From CAWCUU01 sp963798855 (GTDB taxonomy: Bacteria > Gemmatimonadota > Gemmatimonadetes > Longimicrobiales > RSA9), in assembly GCA_963798855.1 (NCBI GenBank), contig CAWCUU010000001.1, forward strand, positions 372,001 to 436,000: DNA of 64,000 bases, in the 5' to 3' direction. Numbering within the stretch: position 1 is the first letter of the stretch; every line of letters begins with the position of its first letter. Position numbers and translations under genes: made by a program. The notes below the pieces were generated by a model. The model saw only the letters and a list, made by a program, of their open reading frames with translations, was not told the DNA's origin and made no database searches. Shown piece by piece: positions 23,801 through 30,376 of this stretch.

Positions 23801-24193
23801 ATGGCGAATCCGAAGAAGGGCCGCACGAAGCGGGCGCGGAAGCACGTGGATGCGGAGGGCGTCGCGCACATCAAGGCGACGTTCAACAACACGCTGATCA
23901 CGGTCAGCGATCTGCAGGGGAACGTCGTGGTGTGGGGCAGCGCGGGGAAGGCGGGCTTCAAGGGCTCGAAGAAGTCGACCCCGTTCGCGGCGACCGTGGC
24001 GGCGGAGCAGGTGGGGCGGGAGGCCGTCAACCTGGGAATGAAGCGGGTGCACGTCGAGGTGCAGGGGCCGGGCAGTGGCCGCGAGCCGGCGATCCAGGCG
24101 CTTGCGGCCGCGGGGCTGAGCGTGAAGTCGATCAAGGACGTCACGCCGATCCCGCACAACGGCTGTCGTCCGCCGAAGAAGCGGCGCGTGTAG
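23801..24193 (+). CDS. rpsK: 30S ribosomal protein S11
   Basis: S11 lies on the 30S platform near the Shine-Dalgarno helix. The 130-residue product contains AHIKATFNNTLITVSDLQGN, KGSKKSTPFAATVAAEQ and the C-terminal SIKDVTPIPHNGCRPPKKRRV, all family hallmarks. The N-terminal extension is basic. A 157-bp leader separates it from rpsD. Confidence 0.97.
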   Translation: MANPKKGRTKRARKHVDAEGVAHIKATFNNTLITVSDLQGNVVVWGSAGKAGFKGSKKSTPFAATVAAEQVGREAVNLGMKRVHVEVQGPGSGREPAIQALAAAGLSVKSIKDVTPIPHNGCRPPKKRRV

Positions 24194-24227
24194 CGGAAGT
24201 GAGACGTGTGAGTTCGGAATTCGACAC

Positions 24228-24251
24228 CTTCTGAGGCGGGAAGCTCAGAAG
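24228..24251 (+). promoter_or_regulatory. Inverted repeat in the rpsK-rpsD gap
   Basis: CTTCTGAG (24228-24235) and CTCAGAAG (24244-24251) form a perfect 8-bp stem with an 8-nt GCGGGAAG loop, 35 nt after the rpsK stop. The rest of the 157-bp gap is purine-rich with no clear gene or T tract. Because S4 is a known translational repressor of alpha operons, a structured leader before rpsD is a candidate control element. This is inference only. Confidence 0.5.
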
Positions 24252-24350
24252 TGGGAAGAGGGGCTTCGGGACGTGTAAACCGCACCACCGTCGGGCGGGA
24301 GGAAGCGTTCGGGGCAAGGGATCCAGGAGCATCGGGGAGAAGACGGTAAC

Positions 24351-24986
24351 GTGGCTCGATATACCGGACCGGTCTGCAAGCTCTGTCGGCGTGAAGGGCA
24401 GAAGCTGTTTCTGAAGGGCACGAAGTGCTACACGGAGAAGTGCCCCATCGAGCGTCGCAACTACCCGCCCGGCCAGCACGGCGCGGCGCAGGCGCGACGG
24501 CGCAAGATGTCCGATTACGCGTTGCAGCTCCGCGAGAAGCAGAAGGTCAAGCGGATCTACGGCGTATCCGAGAAGTACTTCAAGACACTCTTCGATCGGG
24601 CGGCCCACCAGCCGGGAATGACGGGTGAGAACCTGCTGGTCTCGCTGGAGACGCGTCTGGACAACGTGGTCTACCGGCTTGGGTTCGCGGCGAGCCGTGC
24701 GCAGGCGCGGCAGGTCGTTCGCCATGGCCACGTGCAGGTGAACGGTCGCCGGGTCGACGTTCCGAGCTACACCGTGGCGGCGGGCGATGAGGTCCGGCTG
24801 CGGGAGAAGTCGCGTGATCTGCTGCCCGTGCAGGTGGCCCTCGAGTCGAAGACGCGCCCGGACACGGTCCGCTGGCTCGCCGTCGACGAGGGCTCACGGA
24901 CCGGGCGGATGCTCGAGACACCGACGCGCGTGGACATCCCGCTCGCGGTGCAGGAGCAGCTCATCGTCGAGCTGTACTCGAAGTAA
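24351..24986 (+). CDS. rpsD: 30S ribosomal protein S4, zinc-binding form
   Basis: S4 is a primary assembly protein of the 30S body and in many bacteria autoregulates the alpha operon. The 211-residue product keeps the zinc site C9, C12, C26 and C31. It has the S4 RNA-binding domain ETRLDNVVYRLGFAASRAQA...VRHGHVQVNGRRVDVPSY. The start is GTG 24351 (VARYTGPVCKLC); no ATG gives the family N-terminus. Confidence 0.97.
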   Translation: MARYTGPVCKLCRREGQKLFLKGTKCYTEKCPIERRNYPPGQHGAAQARRRKMSDYALQLREKQKVKRIYGVSEKYFKTLFDRAAHQPGMTGENLLVSLETRLDNVVYRLGFAASRAQARQVVRHGHVQVNGRRVDVPSYTVAAGDEVRLREKSRDLLPVQVALESKTRPDTVRWLAVDEGSRTGRMLETPTRVDIPLAVQEQLIVELYSK

Positions 24987-25032
24987 GGTTTCACATCGAA
25001 ACGATCCGGACACGAGCCGGGGAGGGAACACC

Positions 25033-26100
25033 GTGGATCTAGATCTCACCGGTCTGGTGCTGCCGCAGCGGGTCGAAGTGGCGGAGCGCGCGGGCGACGG
25101 GCGCACGGCGCAGTTCGTCATCGCTCCGCTCGAGCGCGGCTTCGGTCAGACGCTGGGGAATTCGGTCCGTCGCATCCTTCTGTCTTCGCTGCCGGGCGCC
25201 GCTGTGTGGGCGTTCCGGATGGACGGCGTGGTGCACGAGCACCAGACGGTGGACGGCGTGGTCGAGGACGTCCACCAGATCATCCAGAATCTGAAGACGC
25301 TCGTGCTGGCCCTCGACGAGGGCGTGGACGAAGCGACGCTGGAGCTGCGGGTGGACGCGGCGGGTCCGGTGACGGCGCAGGCGATCGAGAAGACGGGCGC
25401 GACCCGTCTGATCAATCCGGAGCATCACCTGTTCACTCTGCAGGACGACCGCGAGGTCAACCTCACCCTGTACGTGAATCGTGGGCGTGGATTCCTGCAG
25501 GCGGAGCAGCACCCGCTGCCGAAGGACGCCGCGGTGGACCTGGTGCGCATCGACTCGATCTACAATCCAGTGCAGCGCGCGAACTTCACGGTCGAGGAGA
25601 CGCGCGTCGGACAGCGCACGGACTTCGATCGGCTGACCGTTCTGGTCGAGACCAACGGCAGCATGTCGCCTGACGACGCGGTGGCGCACGCGGCGGAACT
25701 GGCACGGCGGCACCTGGAGTACATGCTGCGCTTCAGCGAGCCGGGCCGCGCGCAATCGCCCCTGCCGGGGGCCGTGCGTGTGCCGCAGCCGTTGCGAGAC
25801 CTCTTCCGTCGCAACATCAATGATCTGGCGGAGCTCTCCGTGCGGTCGGTGAACTCGCTGAAGAAGGAAAACATCATCACGCTCGGCGATCTGGTCCAGA
25901 AGACGGAGGACCAGATGCTGGACATTGAGAACTTCGGCGTGAAGTCGCTCGAGGAGATCCGGCAGTTTCTCTCGCAGCACGAGCTGCATTTCGGCATTCA
26001 GCTCGAGGAGAACGAGGACGGCGAGCTGTTCATGGTCGACAACGGGCCTGGCCAGCCGGCCGCGATGACCGAGTCGGCGGACGAGGAGAGCGAGGCATGA
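25033..26100 (+). CDS. rpoA: RNA polymerase alpha subunit
   Basis: The alpha subunit dimerises to nucleate RNA polymerase assembly and contacts activators and UP elements. GTG 25033, after GGAGGGAA, gives a 355-residue protein. The N-terminal domain has ERGFGQTLGNSVRRILLSSLPGAAV (start of the beta/beta-prime contact region). The C-terminal domain has LSVRSVNSLKKENIITLGDLVQKTE and IENFGVKSLEEI. An acidic tail of about 30 residues extends beyond the C-terminal domain. It overlaps rplQ by 4 nt (ATGA). Confidence 0.97.
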   Translation: MDLDLTGLVLPQRVEVAERAGDGRTAQFVIAPLERGFGQTLGNSVRRILLSSLPGAAVWAFRMDGVVHEHQTVDGVVEDVHQIIQNLKTLVLALDEGVDEATLELRVDAAGPVTAQAIEKTGATRLINPEHHLFTLQDDREVNLTLYVNRGRGFLQAEQHPLPKDAAVDLVRIDSIYNPVQRANFTVEETRVGQRTDFDRLTVLVETNGSMSPDDAVAHAAELARRHLEYMLRFSEPGRAQSPLPGAVRVPQPLRDLFRRNINDLAELSVRSVNSLKKENIITLGDLVQKTEDQMLDIENFGVKSLEEIRQFLSQHELHFGIQLEENEDGELFMVDNGPGQPAAMTESADEESEA

Positions 26101-26450
26101 GGCACCGCACGAAGGGGCGGCGCTTCAATCGCACCTCGGAGCACCGCCGACTGATGATGCGCAATCTGGCGACGTCGCTGCTGCTGCACGGCCGGATCGA
26201 GACGACGGTGGAGAAGGCGAAGGAGCTGCGTCAGTTCGTGGAGCCGCTCATCACGAAGGGGCGCCGCGGGGATCTGCACGCCCGTCGTCTTGCGGCGCGC
26301 GTCATCCACAGCGATGAAGCCCTGGCGAAGCTCTTCAGCGAGATTGGCCCCCGCTACGCGGAGCGGCCCGGTGGCTACACCCGTGTGCTGAGGCTCGGGC
26401 ACCGCTCGGGAGACGCCGCGGAGATGGCGATCATCGAACTGGTCCAGTAG
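26097..26450 (+). CDS. rplQ: 50S ribosomal protein L17
   Basis: L17 lies near the polypeptide exit. The 117-residue product begins MRHRTKGRRFNRTSEHRRLMMRNL and ends GYTRVLRLGHRSGDAAEMAIIELV, both diagnostic. It is coupled to rpoA by ATGA and ends 7 nt before the next, unknown gene. Confidence 0.97.
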   Translation: MRHRTKGRRFNRTSEHRRLMMRNLATSLLLHGRIETTVEKAKELRQFVEPLITKGRRGDLHARRLAARVIHSDEALAKLFSEIGPRYAERPGGYTRVLRLGHRSGDAAEMAIIELVQ

Positions 26451-26457
26451 GAGAGTC

Positions 26458-27030
26458 ATGGCCGACATCAAGGTGGAGCGGACGGACGGCAGGGGCGGAA
26501 CGACGTGGATCCTCGCGGCGCTGTCGGTGATCGCGGTCGTGGCGTTCCTGTGGTGGCTCTCGGTCAAGGCCCAGCCGACGGAGGTGCAGGTCGCCGAGGC
26601 GGCGGACTCGACGGGTACGCAAGCGCCCATCGACGCGACCGAGGTGTCGCTGAACCAGCTCGCGTCGGACGTGGACGGCTATCGCGGCCAGACGATCCGG
26701 GTCCCGGACATGGAGGTGGCGAGCCTCGTCGGGCAGCATGCATTCTGGGTTCAGCTGCCGAACTCGGTGCCATTCCTGGTCAAGCTGGACAGCACCGCAA
26801 TGCCGAGCCGCGCGCAGCTCCAGACGGGCAGCCGTCTGACCGTGACGGGTACCGTGCTCCCGATGAGTGACAGCGTGCTGAACGCTTGGGTGAGCCAGGG
26901 CACCATCACGGACTCACAGAAGAACGAGGCTTCGTTCGCGACGACGTTCATGGAGGGCCGCCGCGCGCAGGTGCAGCGTGGCGGCACGACCGGGCAGTCG
27001 GCACAGCAGCCGAACGGGCAGGGGGATTGA
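26458..27030 (+). CDS. Unknown protein with one N-terminal membrane anchor, between rplQ and rpmB
   Basis: The family is not recognised with certainty. The 190-residue product has a short charged N-terminus, then one hydrophobic helix at about residues 16-36 (WILAALSVIAVVAFLWWLSV). An extracytoplasmic domain follows in which DGYRGQTIRVPDMEVASLVGQHAFWVQL and SRLTVTGTVLPMSD alternate like the strands of an OB/NirD-type beta barrel. The tail is Gln/Gly-rich. It starts 7 nt after rplQ and ends 2 nt before rpmB, so it is co-transcribed with ribosomal genes. It is probably a membrane-anchored periplasmic protein; role unknown. Confidence 0.85.
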   Translation: MADIKVERTDGRGGTTWILAALSVIAVVAFLWWLSVKAQPTEVQVAEAADSTGTQAPIDATEVSLNQLASDVDGYRGQTIRVPDMEVASLVGQHAFWVQLPNSVPFLVKLDSTAMPSRAQLQTGSRLTVTGTVLPMSDSVLNAWVSQGTITDSQKNEASFATTFMEGRRAQVQRGGTTGQSAQQPNGQGD

Positions 27031-27032
27031 GC

Positions 27033-27251
27033 ATGGCGAGGTTCTGTTACGTGTGCGGCAAGGGCCCCGGCTTCGGCAACAACGTCAGCCACGCGAACAA
27101 CAAGACGCGCCGGCGTTGGAACCCGAATCTGCAGCGGGTCCACATCGTGGATGACGATGGAGAACGCAAGCACGTCCGGGTGTGCACCCGGTGCATCTCG
27201 GCCGGCAAGATCCGCAAGGCCGGCGCAGTGACTGCGGCGACCGAAGGCTGA
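27033..27251 (+). CDS. rpmB: 50S ribosomal protein L28
   Basis: L28 is a small 50S protein at the subunit's E-site side. The 73-residue product is of the zinc-site type: MARFCYVCGKGPGFGNNVSH carries C5 and C8, and VRVCTRCISAGKI carries the second CxxC. NKTRRRWNPNLQ is the family core. It is the last gene before a strong terminator. Confidence 0.95.
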   Translation: MARFCYVCGKGPGFGNNVSHANNKTRRRWNPNLQRVHIVDDDGERKHVRVCTRCISAGKIRKAGAVTAATEG

Positions 27252-27293
27252 TTTCCGAACGGATCGGGTGACGAGCGCCGATCGCTCGCACAG

Positions 27294-27325
27294 GCCCGGT
27301 GCCCGTGAGGTGCACCGGGCTTTTT
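27294..27325 (+). terminator. Intrinsic terminator after rpmB
   Basis: GCCCGGTGC (27294-27302) pairs perfectly with GCACCGGGC (27312-27320) around a 9-nt loop, and TTTTT follows at 27321-27325. It lies 42 bp past the rpmB stop and ends the ribosomal superoperon before the HemD fusion gene. Confidence 0.9.
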
Positions 27326-27405
27326 CACGTGCGGACGCAAAGACGACCGTGAGCGCCGCCCCTCGCGCTTTCGGGGCGTGGGTCCGGCCCGTAACTTCCG
27401 CTCCA

Positions 27406-28881
27406 ATGGGCAGGGTTTATCTGGTGGGTGCAGGCCCCGGCGATCCGGGGTTGTTGACGCTGCGTGCGGCGGAGCTGCTCCGTCGCGCGGATGTGGTCGT
27501 ACACGACGCGCAGGTTCCGGAGCGGGTGCTCGGCTTCCTGCGACCGGACGCAGAGGTGGTGCGCGTCGGACCCGACTGCGCGACGCAGGAGGAGGTGAAC
27601 GCTGCCCTCGTCAACGCGGCCGAGAGCTCGGAGATCGTGGTGCGGCTCAAGATGGGAGATCCGTTCGTCTTCGGTCGTGGCGGCGAGGAGGGGCTGTTCC
27701 TGCAGGAGGCGGGCGTGGAGCTGGAGGTCGTCCCCGGTGTCAGCGCCGGCATCGCCGCGCCGGCGTACGCCGGCATCCCGGTCACGCACGCCGACCTCGC
27801 CTCCTCGGTGCGTCTCGTCGGAGCACACGCACCGGAGGGCGTCGGCGCTTCATCCGATACGGAACGTGAGACGCTGGTCGCGTTCATGCCGCTGACACGG
27901 CTGGCGGCCTTCGCTGAGTCCCTGATCGAGCGCGGCTGGCTGGCGACGACACCCGCGGCGATGATCGAGTCCGGTACGTGTCCACGCCAGCGTACGGTCA
28001 CGGCGGCCCTGGCCGAGATCGCGGGCCGGGTGGAGGCGGCGGAGATCGCCGGGCCCGCGGTCCTGGTGGTCGGGAGCGTCGTTGAGCTGAGGGAGAGATT
28101 GCGCTGGTTCGAGGCGCGGCCGCTGTTCGGCCGCAGGATCCTCGTGACGCGCGCCCGTGCGCAGGCCGCCGACCTGGCGGATGCGCTGGAGGCGCTCGGC
28201 GCGGAGCCGGTGCTTTTCCCGACCATCCGGATCGCGCCGCCGGCCGATCCCGTGCCGCTCCTGCAGGCGGCGCGGGAGATCGCGTTCTACGACTGGGTGA
28301 TCTTCACTTCCGTCAACGGGGTCGACCGCTTCTGGGCGGCGCTCGAGGAGGTGGGTCAGGACGCGAGGGCACTGGGTGGAGTCCAGGTCGCGTGCATCGG
28401 TCCGGCGACGGCGGCAGCATGCGAGCTTCGCGGCGTCCGGCCCGAGCTGGTGCCCGCGAAGTACATCGCGGAAGCCGTGGAGGAGGCGCTTGCGCACGCG
28501 ACGGAGCTTCGGGGAGTGCGGATCCTTCTGCCGCGGGCCGCCGGAGCGAGAGAGGTGCTGCCCGAAGGGCTGATCGCGCGCGGCGCAGAGGTGGAGGAGG
28601 TGGAGGCCTACCGGGCGGTGCCGGACACGGAGGGTGGCGCCGAGCTGGCTCGGCGGCTGCAAGAGGGCGACATCGATGCGATCACGTTCACGTCGTCATC
28701 GACGGTGCGGAACTTCGTCGATGCCGTCGGGACAGATGTCGGTACGGCGGTCGTCTCCGTGATCGGACCGGTGACGGGGCAGACCGCCCGCGAGATGGGG
28801 CTGCCCGTGCACGTGGAGGCGGCGGAGCACACCATCCCGGGATTGGTGCGCTCTCTTGCGGACCGGTTTCGCGGGAAATGA
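27406..28881 (+). CDS. Fusion of uroporphyrinogen-III C-methyltransferase and uroporphyrinogen-III synthase
   Basis: This is a two-enzyme tetrapyrrole protein of 491 residues. Residues 1 to about 235 are a SUMT/CobA-type methyltransferase with VYLVGAGPGDPGLLTLRA, VRLKMGDPFVFGRGGEE and VVPGVSAGIAAPAYAGIPVTH. It makes precorrin-2 from uroporphyrinogen III and SAM. Residues from about 245 are HemD (FGRRILVTRARAQAADLAD, DWVIFTSVNGVDRFW, DAITFTSSSTVRNFV), which closes hydroxymethylbilane to uroporphyrinogen III. ATG 27406 gives the typical SUMT N-terminus. No other tetrapyrrole gene is adjacent. The fusion channels product to substrate in the order HemD then SUMT, opposite to the domain order. Confidence 0.93.
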   Translation: MGRVYLVGAGPGDPGLLTLRAAELLRRADVVVHDAQVPERVLGFLRPDAEVVRVGPDCATQEEVNAALVNAAESSEIVVRLKMGDPFVFGRGGEEGLFLQEAGVELEVVPGVSAGIAAPAYAGIPVTHADLASSVRLVGAHAPEGVGASSDTERETLVAFMPLTRLAAFAESLIERGWLATTPAAMIESGTCPRQRTVTAALAEIAGRVEAAEIAGPAVLVVGSVVELRERLRWFEARPLFGRRILVTRARAQAADLADALEALGAEPVLFPTIRIAPPADPVPLLQAAREIAFYDWVIFTSVNGVDRFWAALEEVGQDARALGGVQVACIGPATAAACELRGVRPELVPAKYIAEAVEEALAHATELRGVRILLPRAAGAREVLPEGLIARGAEVEEVEAYRAVPDTEGGAELARRLQEGDIDAITFTSSSTVRNFVDAVGTDVGTAVVSVIGPVTGQTAREMGLPVHVEAAEHTIPGLVRSLADRFRGK

Positions 28882-28896
28882 TACGCCTACCTCCCC

Positions 28897-28931
28897 TTGA
28901 TATTTGTCTGAATTCCCCCTAATCCTATTGT
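28897..28931 (+). promoter_or_regulatory. Candidate promoter at the head of the polysaccharide locus
   Basis: The 115-bp gap after the HemD fusion is locally AT-rich. TTGATA at 28897-28902 resembles a -35 element. Possible -10 elements are TAATCC (28920, 17-bp spacer, weak) or TATTGT (28926, spacing too long). AAGGAG at 28938 could be a Shine-Dalgarno sequence. The position before a gene cluster of different function makes a promoter likely; the exact elements are uncertain. Confidence 0.35.
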
Positions 28932-28996
28932 CTTGCAAGGAGTTCGGAGCGTCCAGCGTGTCGGTCCGACCCCTTCAGCCATGGAGCAGCACCGAC

Positions 28997-30376
28997 GTGT
29001 CAGCGAAAGAGGATCTGCTGGAGCGGATCGAGGGCCGGGAGGCCCTCGTCGGGATCATCGGTCTGGGATACGTGGGCCTGCCGCTGGCGGCAGCGTTCGC
29101 CGAAGCGGGCTACCGCATCCTCGGCTTCAATGTCTCGACGCGCATTGTCGAGGGGGTCAACGCGGGGCGATCGCACGTCCAGGACGTTCCGTCGGACAGG
29201 CTCGGCGCATTCGTATCGCGCGGTCTCATTGCGGCGACCACCGATCTCGGCCGACTCGGGGAGTGCGACGCGATCTCGATCTGCGTGCCGACTCCCCTCT
29301 CGAAGACACGCGATCCGGACGTCTCGTACGTGGTCGCGGCCACCGAGTCGGTCAAGGTGGCGCTCCGTCCCGGGCAGCTGATCGTTCTCGAGTCCACGAC
29401 CTACCCGGGCACCACCCGGGAGCTGATGCTCCCGTTGCTCGAGACGACGGGGTTCAGAGCGGGGGAGGACTTCTTCCTCTGCTTCAGCCCCGAGCGGGTG
29501 GACCCGGGCAACGAGGTCTGGCACGTCGGCAACACCCCGAAGGTGATCGGCGGAATCTCGGCCGCCTGCCTCGATGTCGGCCGAGCCCTGTACGGACGCG
29601 TGATCGAGACGATCGTCGGGGTCTCCTCTACGGAATCGGCGGAGCTGACGAAGCTGATGGAGAACACGTTCCGCTCCATCAACATCGCGCTGGCGAACGA
29701 GATGGCGCAGGTATGCTCCCGGCTGGACGTCGACGTCTGGGAAGTGATCGATGCCGCGGCATCGAAGCCGTTCGGTTACATGAAGTTCATGCCGGGACCG
29801 GGGATCGGCGGACACTGCATTCCGCTGGACCCTCACTATCTCTCGTGGAAGATGAAGACGCTCGCCTACCGCACTCGCATGATCGAGCAGGCAAGCGAGA
29901 TCAACAGCGAGATGCCGTACTTCGTGGTGGACAAGGTGCAGGACGCGCTGAACTGGCATCGGAAGCCGGTGCTGGGCAGCCGTGTCCTGATCCTGGGCGT
30001 GGCGTACAAGCGGGACATCCGGGACCTCAGGGAGAGCCCGGCGCTGGACCTGATCCGGCTTCTCGAGGAGCGCGGCGCCGAGATCCTCTTCCACGACCCG
30101 TACGTGGCGCGCTTCGAGGAGGATGGTGTCGAGCGCGTCGGCAGGGAGCTCACGCCGGATTTGCTGCGCAGCTGCGACTGCGTCGTCATTGCCACCGACC
30201 ATACGGCGGTCGATTATCGGATGGTCGTCGAGCACGCGCAGCTCGTGGTCGACACCCGCAACGCCACACGCGGCATGGCGGCGTCGAACGTCGTGAGCCT
30301 CAGCGGGACGACACGACGATCGTCGCACCCAACGTCCGCGATCGTCCGACCCCTGGCCAAGGCCAATGCGAGCTGA
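28997..30376 (+). CDS. Nucleotide-sugar dehydrogenase, WbpA/WecC-like
   Basis: This enzyme probably oxidises C6 of a UDP-HexNAc (UDP-GlcNAc or UDP-ManNAc) to the uronic acid using two NAD+. The Rossmann motif VGIIGLGYVGLPLAAAF is near the N-terminus. AELTKLMENTFRSINIALANE forms the dimer helix, the catalytic cysteine lies in GPGIGGHCIPLDPHY, and VLILGVAYKRDIRDLRESP marks the C-terminal domain. GTG 28997 gives 459 residues, a normal length; GTG 28958 would add 13 residues. It leads the polysaccharide locus and overlaps the export gene by 11 nt. Exact substrate is inferred from family pattern only. Confidence 0.9.
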   Translation: MSAKEDLLERIEGREALVGIIGLGYVGLPLAAAFAEAGYRILGFNVSTRIVEGVNAGRSHVQDVPSDRLGAFVSRGLIAATTDLGRLGECDAISICVPTPLSKTRDPDVSYVVAATESVKVALRPGQLIVLESTTYPGTTRELMLPLLETTGFRAGEDFFLCFSPERVDPGNEVWHVGNTPKVIGGISAACLDVGRALYGRVIETIVGVSSTESAELTKLMENTFRSINIALANEMAQVCSRLDVDVWEVIDAAASKPFGYMKFMPGPGIGGHCIPLDPHYLSWKMKTLAYRTRMIEQASEINSEMPYFVVDKVQDALNWHRKPVLGSRVLILGVAYKRDIRDLRESPALDLIRLLEERGAEILFHDPYVARFEEDGVERVGRELTPDLLRSCDCVVIATDHTAVDYRMVVEHAQLVVDTRNATRGMAASNVVSLSGTTRRSSHPTSAIVRPLAKANAS

